A stretch of 64,000 bases of DNA, taken from the NCBI RefSeq assembly GCF_014697585.1, contig NZ_JACJSB010000002.1, positions 186,001 through 250,000 on the forward strand. Reading direction: 5' to 3'. How positions within the stretch are numbered: position 1 is the first letter of the stretch; each line of letters begins with the position of its first letter. Of this stretch, positions 18,701-26,050 are shown one piece after another. The notes under the pieces were generated by a model that was not told where the DNA came from, searched no databases, and saw only the letters and a program-made list of their open reading frames with translations. This DNA is from Dolichospermum sp. FACHB-1091. GTDB lineage: Bacteria > Cyanobacteriota > Cyanobacteriia > Cyanobacteriales > Nostocaceae. The position numbers and the translations under genes are program-made.

Positions 18701-21700
18701 GCGCCGTTATCAACACTATAGCTAAATGCTCCGGTTTCTGTAATTGTCAAACTACCTAAATTACCATTAGCAGAAACAACAGTAGTGGCAAATTTATTTT
18801 CACCAGCATCTTGATCTGTAACCGTTAAAGTACCAGAAGCGGTTAGCTTACCAGCATTAACATTAATTCCTTCCTTAATAGTGACATTGCCATTACCACT
18901 AATGCTTGCGAGATTGTTCATAATCCTTCCTGGTGAACCAGTTTCTTTGGATGTAACATTCAGCGCATTATTAAAAGATAAAAACCCTCCATTAACTCCG
19001 ACGGTGCTTAGAGTTGATACTGTTGGCAGAGGTAGGGTGGTGCTACCTAGTCCAAGAGCATTGTCGAAGGTTGTGTATGTGGTAGACCCACCAAAACTAA
19101 CGCCTGTGATTCTTGTGCCATTGGCATTGAAGAGATTGACAGCATCGCCGCCGGTGCTTAGTCCTACGCCACTACCTGTGTAACTGCCGATGGTTAAATT
19201 ACTGGGAACATTAGTACCAAACCAAGCAGTTTTAAATGCAGAAATAGTAGTGTCAGGTATAGCGGTTTCTAGGAAGACCACGGATTGCCCAGGAGCAATA
19301 CTAGTAACACCGTTGAGGGCTACGGAACTGGCGGAGGAGTTGGAATTGTCATCCATCTTCCAGCCTGTGATGTCTACAGCACTAGTACCAATATTTGTCA
19401 CCTCAAACCAGTCGGCAGTATAGACGCTATTACTACTGCTCCAGGGTGATACTTCCGAGATAATCAGAGCCGGTAGAGTAGGAATCTCATTGACGATATC
19501 AGTAACAGCCAATGTAAAATTGGTAGTTGCGTCGGGATTGTTACCAAGGGTGGCATCGTCTACATTAATGGTGACGCTGTAACTGGTTTTAGTTTCGTAG
19601 TCTAAAGTAGTACCAGCTTTGATGTACAATGCAGTGTCGTTAATTTCAAAGAAAGTGGCATCTGCTCCACTTAAACTCAGAGTATTTATTCCTAATCCAT
19701 CGTCGGTAATGGTAATGTCAGCTATTTTTATGGCAGCGGTGGTACTGGTGTTTTCGGCGATCGCTAGTACCTTATTATCCAGAACCAAACCAGTGGGGGC
19801 TTGATTAGGAAGTGCCGAAGGTGCATAAACCCAAAGTTGAGGATAATTAATACCACCACCACCATTTTCGCTGACTACATAGAGATAACCATTGTTATCC
19901 ATAGTCAGTCCTTCATGTTGCTGGTCTGCAACGGAAGCTGGATTACCAGGATCGGAAATGATTTTTAATGAACTAGAGATATTTCCAGAGCGGTCAATGC
20001 TGACAATTTTGCCGGATTCTTGGCTCAAAACTAGTAAGCGGCCATAATCCGGTTGTCCATTCAGAGACGACAGATTAGATAAAGCATAAACATCAGCGAA
20101 GTCCAAAAGATTGGCTAATGCTGGATCAAAAAGGTTTGTCGAGTTAACTGTCGTAGGAGAACCATTACTAGCAGTTCCAGCCGCAAAATCAATGGTTGTT
20201 TGGAAAATACCTGCCGGTTGCTTCTCCTTGACTGCAATAAATCCACCGCTTTGGGGGTCCCAAGAAATCCCTTCTATACCGATGTTGTCAATAGTTGTAC
20301 CCAGCTTAACAGTTTGGGCATTGGCTTTAGTAAGAGTAGTTCCGGGAGTATAAGTAAACAAATTGGCCTGTCTGTCTCGTTCTTCAACCAAAACAAACTT
20401 GCCATTGCCAATATAAGTAATTCCCTCAATGTCATAAAAATCCGTTCCCTGGGGACTATTACCACGAGATAAAGTCATGGAATTGATCAACTGCCCAGTT
20501 TTTGATACCTGTACAATTGATGTACTGCCATCTCCAACAACAAACAGCGTATCTGTATCCCAGTTGTAGGTGACAGCCGAAACCTCTTGAGCTAATAGAC
20601 TATTAGTAGGTGCGGTGGTGCGGGTAGGTTCGGGTAAATCGTATCGGCCAACCCGGACATAAGTAGACAAATCTACAGTAGTGACTGGGTTGATACCGTT
20701 GATAGTAATGCTGATATCTCGGCTGGCTGTACCATCTAAAGATGTGACAGTAAAAGTATCAACTTTAGTTTGACCAGGGTTTAAATACTGTACGGCACTA
20801 TTATTAACGCTATAGCTAAATGCTCCGGTTTCTGTAATTGTCAAACTACCCAAATTGCCATTAGCGGAAACGACGGTGGTAGCAAATTTATTTTCACCTG
20901 CATCTTGATCTACAACCGTTAGCGTACCGGAGGCAGTTAGCTTACCAGCGTTAATGTTAGTTCCTTCTGTGATGCTAAGGGTACTGTTGCCATTAATGGT
21001 GGCGGGGTCATTCATGTTATCAATGTTAATTGTGAACACTTTATCGGTGTAAAGTCCACCTTGATCCGTGGAACGGACGACAATGCTGTAACTAGACTGA
21101 GCTTCAAAATCTGGTGAGGTATTAATGAGTAATTGATTGCCATTAATTATGAAGGCTGCATTATCATTTACACCACCAGCCACCAAGGTATAAATAAAAG
21201 TATCACTGTTATTGGAGTCAACGGTTGCAAAAGTACCTACTACGTTGGCAAGTACATTTTCATTAATACTAGTAGCAGTTAAGGTGATATTAGTAGGAGC
21301 AGAGTTAAGATTCAACCCAACAATTACCGGATCATGATCAGAAGCACGGAATTGGTCAGCACTGTATAAGCTGGTAATTTGACTTACTGACTTAAATTCG
21401 GTGTTATAGTCTAATACACTAGGTTCATCGGCGTTAATGTGCCATTTTTCTGCACCGGATACCTGTGCAGCTAGACTGCTGGTAGCCAAAGCATGATCAA
21501 GAGAACCTAACTGGCCATCAAAAACGTAAGAATAGGAAGTGTTAGGAAAGAGATTGTTATATCCAGCGATAGCTAATGTTGTCAGTGGGTCTTCTTGAGC
21601 ATAAGCATTGAGATCACCCAACAGGAGATAATCAGTATCATTAGTACCTGTAGGATTCGTAGCTAACCATGCGGCTAAATCTTGGGCTTGACGGGTGCGA

Positions 21701-24087
21701 GTACCATTAGATAAACCTTGACCATCACCAGCATCAGCATCACCAACACCACCAGTGCTGCTACCCTTAGATTTAAAGTGATTAGCAACTACGGTAAATA
21801 ATTCGCCGTTTGAGTTTTGTTGGAATGTCTGCGCTAGGGGTTTGCGTCCAACTAAATCAAAAGCACCAGTACCATAACTATCAGGTAAGGTAGCAGCAGT
21901 ACCATAAGGGGTAACTTGACTGGATTTGTAAATCAAACCCACACTAATTGCATCTGTCCCCAGTCTTGTACCAGGATTAATAAAACTGTAAGTACCAGCA
22001 CCAGCAACTTCATTTAGTCCAGTGATTAAACTTTGAATTGCACTATTAGCACCATAGCCATTGTTTTCCAACTCCATCAAACCTAAAACGTCAGCCCCAG
22101 AGGTAATAATGGCTTGGATGATTTTATGCAATTGACGAGTTAACTCAGTGGCAGTATTAGCACCACGAGGCTCAAAAGTTAATCCATTGGTGGTGATATT
22201 AACATTCGTATCTAAATCATTGAAATAGTTGAGAACATTAAAACTAGCTACTTTGAGCGTACCACCAACCGTGGGAGCAGCAACAGGACGAGGATTGGCG
22301 GGGGTAAAGTTAACGCTATCTCTAGTTTGGATACGATACCCTTCATAACGCTGGTCTAAAATACCAGTGATAGTAGCAACAGTGTCACCACCCCGCAGGG
22401 TATTAGTTGCACTTAAAGGATTACCACCACGACCAAAGATAATCGGGTCTGGGTTTTGAAGGGTACTACCATCATCAAGATAGATTTTGCGAGTGGCAAG
22501 ATCGGCTAAATAGGCGGTATAACCGCTGACGCTGGGGGCGTTGAATTGGGTATATTGATCTAGTCTGGCATCTGTACCCGGTTGGTTACTAGAACCCATT
22601 GCTGAGAGAACAACCTGCCCATAACGTCCTAGTTGATAATACTCTGTTACTGTGAGGTTTCCACTGCCAGCACTCAAGTTAACTAGCATTCCCTCGTAGC
22701 TTTCTAAATTGCTATTGGGTAATTGGACGTTAACTGCTGTGGGTAAGGCACTTACTCCCAGATTAACAATGCTTGTTAAATTAGAAAGTTGGGTTAAACT
22801 GCTGGTATTAGTACCGCTAGTGGTAGTAAATTCACTAACTGTCCCGGTAATTCTGACTTTATCACCCACATTGCCGGTGAATAATCCTGATGGATCATAA
22901 ATAAAGATCGCTTCTGAGGTGGCAGAATTACCATCAGTATCAGCGTCTTCTTCTTGGACATAGAAGCCATTGAGTTTAGTAGCACCAAGGAAAGCGCGGG
23001 TAACGATACCTTCAATGGTTTGAGTTCCTGTTAATGCTGCTGTTACACCACTACCTTGAATGGCGCTAATTTTGGTAATGGCGATGTCATTATCTGTGAT
23101 AGCGATGTTTTGAGTTGTGGTGTTACCTAATGTCAGACCACTAGAAGGATTGCTAATGGTTAAAGTGGCGGTTTCTGTTCCTTCTACTAAAACATCATCA
23201 ACAACAGTGAAGGTGACAGTCCCAACGGTTGCACCATTGGGAATAGTGATGATGCTATTGCTGAGAGTGTAATCTCCTGTGGTGATACCTGTTCCGGTGA
23301 CGGCTAAATTAACGGTTTGATTACCAGAAACCGCACTAGAGGCTGTTGCTGTAATAGTGATGACTGTTGTACCCGTTTCTGTTCCCGTGTTGGAACTTAC
23401 GGAGAGGTTAACAGTTGGTAGAAGTGAAATGCTGCCTGAAGAAAGTGTAGTCAAGTTAACAACCGTTGAGTCTCTAGCCGTAAAGTTACTAGCGTCACTC
23501 AGGGTGATGATATTCTGTGAATAGGCGTTTGCGGCATTAGTAAAAATAGCATTGTCCAAATTGCCGAGGACAAGAACTTGACCGCCAGAAATCGTTGGTG
23601 TACTGGATGATTGTGCAGAACCAGTGCCATAAGGGGAAACACCAAAGCCTATAAACGCAATCAGATTGGGCGTACCAGTGAGGTGCGTACCACTGCTAAC
23701 AGTGTAGGCTGTGAGTGAGTCTCCGCTAGTAGAAAAGCTAAAGTTATTCGTCGCATTGTTGAAATTAGCTAATAGCGTCACCGCACCAGCACTACCTCCA
23801 CCATTGCGTGCCACAGATGATGGGGTTGGGGGGCTGGTGCTACTATCACCAGCATTGATTAGGAGTACGCTGCCAGCAGCGATTCCCCCCGTAGGTGCGG
23901 TATACTGTAGGAAACCTTCGCTCGAACGGAAAAAACTCGATGCGGCTCCCCCATTTCCAGTAACACCACCATCGGTGACATAGAATGTATCACCAGCAGC
24001 AATTGGTTTTAATGCAAGAATTGCAAATTGATCAGGATTGGTAGAATTTACCCCAAGAAAAGCAATGTCGCCCGCGAGAACTGCCAT
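15766..24087 (-). CDS. Giant secreted nuclease / phytase-like / PhoD phosphatase fusion with RTX repeats
   Basis: The 2773-residue protein joins several phosphate-releasing modules. Approximate order: N-terminal domain with DQFAILALKPI (1-220); Calx-beta (222-340); OB-like plus ExeM/NucH endonuclease-exonuclease-phosphatase domain (345-920; ASFNVLNYF, LMELEN, VVANHFKSKGS, LLGDLNAYAQEDPL, ASDHDPVIVGL); cadherin-like (925-1025); VCBS-like (1035-1130); esterase-like/phytase domain (1145-1420; YDIEGITYIGNGKFVLVEER, IGIEGISWDP); cadherin-like; lamin-tail domain (1545-1690); VCBS-like; PhoD-type phosphatase (1830-2385; FMFLGDTIYG, LDNHELGNRQ, VVFLSADDHQNRI); cadherin-like and Ig-like domains; RTX repeats (2610-2710). 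It ends in a type I secretion-like tail. The catalytic motifs of nuclease and PhoD appear intact. Predicted role: degrade extracellular DNA and phosphoesters to phosphate. Confidence 0.9.
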   Translation of the reverse strand: MAVLAGDIAFLGVNSTNPDQFAILALKPIAAGDTFYVTDGGVTGNGGAASSFFRSSEGFLQYTAPTGGIAAGSVLLINAGDSSTSPPTPSSVARNGGGSAGAVTLLANFNNATNNFSFSTSGDSLTAYTVSSGTHLTGTPNLIAFIGFGVSPYGTGSAQSSSTPTISGGQVLVLGNLDNAIFTNAANAYSQNIITLSDASNFTARDSTVVNLTTLSSGSISLLPTVNLSVSSNTGTETGTTVITITATASSAVSGNQTVNLAVTGTGITTGDYTLSNSIITIPNGATVGTVTFTVVDDVLVEGTETATLTISNPSSGLTLGNTTTQNIAITDNDIAITKISAIQGSGVTAALTGTQTIEGIVTRAFLGATKLNGFYVQEEDADTDGNSATSEAIFIYDPSGLFTGNVGDKVRITGTVSEFTTTSGTNTSSLTQLSNLTSIVNLGVSALPTAVNVQLPNSNLESYEGMLVNLSAGSGNLTVTEYYQLGRYGQVVLSAMGSSNQPGTDARLDQYTQFNAPSVSGYTAYLADLATRKIYLDDGSTLQNPDPIIFGRGGNPLSATNTLRGGDTVATITGILDQRYEGYRIQTRDSVNFTPANPRPVAAPTVGGTLKVASFNVLNYFNDLDTNVNITTNGLTFEPRGANTATELTRQLHKIIQAIITSGADVLGLMELENNGYGANSAIQSLITGLNEVAGAGTYSFINPGTRLGTDAISVGLIYKSSQVTPYGTAATLPDSYGTGAFDLVGRKPLAQTFQQNSNGELFTVVANHFKSKGSSTGGVGDADAGDGQGLSNGTRTRQAQDLAAWLATNPTGTNDTDYLLLGDLNAYAQEDPLTTLAIAGYNNLFPNTSYSYVFDGQLGSLDHALATSSLAAQVSGAEKWHINADEPSVLDYNTEFKSVSQITSLYSADQFRASDHDPVIVGLNLNSAPTNITLTATSINENVLANVVGTFATVDSNNSDTFIYTLVAGGVNDNAAFIINGNQLLINTSPDFEAQSSYSIVVRSTDQGGLYTDKVFTINIDNMNDPATINGNSTLSITEGTNINAGKLTASGTLTVVDQDAGENKFATTVVSANGNLGSLTITETGAFSYSVNNSAVQYLNPGQTKVDTFTVTSLDGTASRDISITINGINPVTTVDLSTYVRVGRYDLPEPTRTTAPTNSLLAQEVSAVTYNWDTDTLFVVGDGSTSIVQVSKTGQLINSMTLSRGNSPQGTDFYDIEGITYIGNGKFVLVEERDRQANLFTYTPGTTLTKANAQTVKLGTTIDNIGIEGISWDPQSGGFIAVKEKQPAGIFQTTIDFAAGTASNGSPTTVNSTNLFDPALANLLDFADVYALSNLSSLNGQPDYGRLLVLSQESGKIVSIDRSGNISSSLKIISDPGNPASVADQQHEGLTMDNNGYLYVVSENGGGGINYPQLWVYAPSALPNQAPTGLVLDNKVLAIAENTSTTAAIKIADITITDDGLGINTLSLSGADATFFEINDTALYIKAGTTLDYETKTSYSVTINVDDATLGNNPDATTNFTLAVTDIVNEIPTLPALIISEVSPWSSSNSVYTADWFEVTNIGTSAVDITGWKMDDNSNSSASSVALNGVTSIAPGQSVVFLETAIPDTTISAFKTAWFGTNVPSNLTIGSYTGSGVGLSTGGDAVNLFNANGTRITGVSFGGSTTYTTFDNALGLGSTTLPLPTVSTLSTVGVNGGFLSFNNALNVTSKETGSPGRIMNNLASISGNGNVTIKEGINVNAGKLTASGTLTVTDQDAGENKFATTVVSANGNLGSLTITETGAFSYSVDNGAVQYLGAGQSKIDTFTVTSFDGTATQNIAIAINGVTAGFTGVAAGDATANSAILWTRTFDAANTSTQPGVTQDVTLQLSTDAGFTTIVRSISGVTRDANRDYTLKIDATGLQSGTKYYYRFQTSAGELSQVGTFRTAYDATAQAPVKFAFSGDADGLMRPYISTQNFPNLNLDFFMFLGDTIYGAASAGSPAAITNIVGNPGQALADYQRKYLENLRPVNNNGFSGLQGLYSSQGNYTALDNHELGNRQLINGGAPGALAAVSGNGSSNTVDDVNTTGVFINQNPGFKALIQAYSDYQPIRESIISAPTDPRTNGTQQLYLAQQWGKNVIHINTDTRSYRDVRLKTAGGADDTGSRADNPNRTLLGSTQLAWLKQTLLDAQNNGTIWKFVSVSSPIDQIGAIGSGLDSGKSWIGGYRAERNDLLKFIGDNNIKNVVFLSADDHQNRINELTYTDNGVVKVLPNALSIVGGPVGATGPDTVTDHSFANIQTLANTLATNQINAGVNPLGLDPNFPGLKSVWRENDTNPTQIEPVDFYSPDTFNYTVFDISADGKTLNVNVQGVNSYRQNLFPEPSTANPVRTILSFSIDADLNQAPTDLALSATNFNENIAANSVIGTFSSIDVNAGNTFTYSLVNGTGANDNSAFTISGNQLKINASPDFETKSSYNIRVRTTDNGGLTFDKTLTININDVNEAPIVSNLIPSQRGENGQAFIYILPTNIFSDPEGKPLTLSTSGLPGWLSFNANTRTLSGTPSSTGTFTIAVQASDGVGNVSTNFSINVAAATVSQNLSSSNTGQTITASAGSEVANYTTGSGDDTINASARTGVITVYANAGNDNIWGGTGNDFLYGGAGNDTLSGGLGADRLYGEDNDDILKGDAGNDFLYGSNGNDTLYGGAGNDNLWGNAGADVFVLEIGNGADSIRDYEDNIDKLGFSFGAVSFVQSATNAQIKLTSDGSLLATLMNVNISVLNSSDFTTVF

Positions 24088-24245
24088 ACTAGAATCTCCT
24101 TTAATAGTCTAGTTACCAAAGCGATAATGTCACCTGAGAATTCTTGTCAGTTCAGGTTTTTAGTTGTATTTATACTGAAAATTTGCCCATTACAATTAGA
24201 CAATTCTTCTTTTTTATTATCAATACACTTACGATAGTATGGATA

Positions 24246-24276
24246 AATTAAGATATGGTTAATAAATAGTTAAAAT
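24246..24276 (-). promoter_or_regulatory. Pho-box-like element (three 8-bp repeats, 11-bp period)
   Basis: On the minus strand TTTAACTA, ATTAACCA and CTTAATTT follow each other with exactly 3-bp spacers. The TTAA cores are at plus-strand 24270, 24259 and 24248. This fits the cyanobacterial PhoB/SphR consensus (PyTTAAPyPy(T/A) repeats with 3-bp gaps) and lies about 160-190 bp upstream of the giant phosphatase start. A fourth degenerate unit (CTTAG) continues the period at 24281. Confidence 0.65.
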
Positions 24277-24582
24277 TTTCTTAGATGATGAATATTTAGA
24301 AAACATTTTAGAATGTATCTGATGAAAATCAGAAAATATAGACAAATATTATTAATATAAACAATTTATTTTTCTGTTGATTCTACAATATAATCTAGAT
24401 TTTTGATGTCAAAAAATATAGATATTGGTATATAGAAATGAACAAAATAAATCCATCATCAAAAATAAATAATTACTCTAAATTTATAGCTCTTCGGTAC
24501 TTCTTGTGCTAAATTGTTTTGCCAAACGCCAAAATCTTTATATGGCAAAGATTTTAACTTAATTCATCCCTTAATTTGACAT

Positions 24583-24706
24583 AATTAGATTGGCGTTAAA
24601 AATTGTCGTTATGACAAGGGAACAGGGAAGAGGGAAAAGGGAAGAGGTTTTGGGCAACTTTACTTTTCGTTACATATTTCGGTTTTTTCGGTTCACCTAC
24701 TTAAAT
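24583..24706 (+). repeat. Dispersed repeat family, copy 2
   Basis: The block starts AGATTGGCGTTAAAAATTGT, has GTTATGACAAGGGAACAGGG, then TTTTGGGCAACTTTACTTTT, and ends near GTTCACCTACTTAAA. It matches the copies at 4629-4757 and 57513-57661. The surrounding non-coding stretch 24277-25090 is AT-rich and shows no gene I can support. Confidence 0.7.
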
Positions 24707-25090
24707 TTGGTATTAAAAACAATGAAACGCTTTATTTATATGGGTTATGGGGTAAATAAACTCATATTTGGCATAACGGGTACGGAAGAACCAAATTTAT
24801 TAAATTTTTAGGATACTAATACAGGAATTTATCAGATTTTGAAATGAGATATTTTTCCATCTTGATTCACTAATATAGTATTTTATCAAGATAATTTAGA
24901 TGCGTTGCCCCTGAGCGCGGAATCTGGGTCAAATAATTTCCCATTCCTTATCTGTCAAACAGAAGAAGGCATTTTCCACTAATTAAACTTTCTGTGCAAT
25001 TACAATTACAATTACAAACAACTACAAATATCCAGGTTACATTTTTTAGTGATCGCCCTGTCAAAAATATCCCAAATTGGTTCTATTTTA

Positions 25091-25155
25091 GGGAAAATAA
25101 CTTGGCAATGCGGACATTAATTTGTGAAGGCGATCATTTGATTTGGCACACGACA
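25091..25155 (+). mobile_element. Second CAST right-end-like sequence, outside the main element
   Basis: GGGAAAATAACTTGGCAATG, then CGGACATTAATTTGTGAAGG and CGATCATTTGATTTGGCACACGACA align without gaps to the transposon right end at 31594-31658 (GGGACAATAATTTGGCAAGA, CGGACAATAACTTGTCAACG and so on) at roughly 75-80 % identity. It is in the same orientation, with the terminal GACA at 25152-25155. It ends 111 bp before the left end of the main element. Confidence 0.7.
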
Positions 25156-25266
25156 ATAAAAAGAATAAAACATACAGCAGTTTCCGATATTATGAAGTAC
25201 AGATATTAATAATAAAACTCTTGTTGTGCGGGCATCTTGCCCCCACAAGGTATACCTCACTCAATC

Positions 25267-25495
25267 TGTCGCTTGCCAAATTAAATGACCACTTGACAAA
25301 TTAATGTCCACAAAAATATTAACCCTTAAACCCTTACATAGCAAGGGTTTTGTTATTTTAGCCTATATTGAGCCTCTTCAACATCAATTGACAAAATAAC
25401 TGTCCGAATTTAAAAACCTGACAAATTAGTTGTCCTGTATTGAAAATCTCTATTTTTCCAACATTGACTTTACTTGACAAATTAATTGTCCTCCG
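25267..25495 (+). repeat. CAST left end with TnsB-type binding repeats
   Basis: Starting from the terminal TGTC, related repeats occur at about 25272 (TTGCCAAATTAAATGACC), 25292 (CTTGACAAATTAATGTCC), 25388 (TTGACAAAATAACTGTCC), 25418 (CTGACAAATTAGTTGTCC) and 25473 (CTTGACAAATTAATTGTCC). They have the TGACAaaTTAattGTC pattern of V-K CAST ends. The last repeat lies just before a TATAAT (25502-25507) upstream of tniQ, so transposase binding could also repress transcription. Confidence 0.8.
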
Positions 25496-25532
25496 ATAGA
25501 GTATAATTCAACTATGTGTTTAATAAACATAT

Positions 25533-25919
25533 ATGCTAGAAACACAAAATGATAAACCCAATTGGGAAAAGTTTCGTTTTAATCCCCCTCCTTCTCGGCA
25601 ACAGTTGGAGGCTTTGGCTGAGGTTGTAGGGGTTGATGCTGATAGGTTAAAGCGGATGTTACCACCTGCTGGGGTGGGAATGAATCTTGAACCTATTCGG
25701 CTTTGTGCTGCTTGTTATGTGGAGTCGCCTTGTCATCGGATTGAGTGGCAGTTTAAGGTAACTCAGGGGTGTCAGCATCATCATTTAAGTTTGCTGTCTG
25801 AGTGTCCTAATTGTGGGGCTAGGTTTAAAGTTCCGGCGTTGTGGGTTGATGGTTGGTGTCATCGGTGTTTTTTGCCGTTTGGGGACATGGTGAAGCAGCA
25901 AAAGTTTTGGATTATGTAA
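25533..25919 (+). CDS. tniQ: TniQ of type V-K CAST, N-terminal region deleted
   Basis: The 128-residue protein aligns to the C-terminal two thirds of V-K TniQ, as in Scytonema hofmanni CAST recalled from memory: WEKFRFNPPPSRQQLEALAE, RMLPPAGVGMNLEPIRLC, YVESPCHRIEWQ, CPNCGARFKVPALW and CHRCFLPFGDM. Zinc-ligand pairs are Cys58/Cys61, Cys67/His68, Cys91/Cys94 and Cys109/Cys112. The first ten residues MLETQNDKPN resemble the normal N terminus, but about 40-45 residues that usually follow (GESLSHFLGRFR-type segment) are missing, which looks like an in-frame internal deletion. TniQ bridges Cas12k and TnsC at the target; this version probably cannot. tnsB and tnsC, which should precede it, are absent. 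Confidence 0.88.
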   Translation: MLETQNDKPNWEKFRFNPPPSRQQLEALAEVVGVDADRLKRMLPPAGVGMNLEPIRLCAACYVESPCHRIEWQFKVTQGCQHHHLSLLSECPNCGARFKVPALWVDGWCHRCFLPFGDMVKQQKFWIM

Positions 25920-26050
25920 AGTAATATTACTGATCTTTAATTACTTGTTGCATTTTTGATTAGTGATTGTGATAAGTTATATAAATATCGTATTATATCA
26001 CTGATAATCTTTCAGTGTTTATATATGACTGCTACTTAAATTAATTAGAT

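Noticed and set aside
24960-25266. Possible CRISPR repeats or a guide RNA near the CAST left end
   Set aside because: The ATTACA iterations are a simple repeat and no unit of CRISPR repeat length recurs. No V-K-type repeat ending GTTGAAAG was found near the element.
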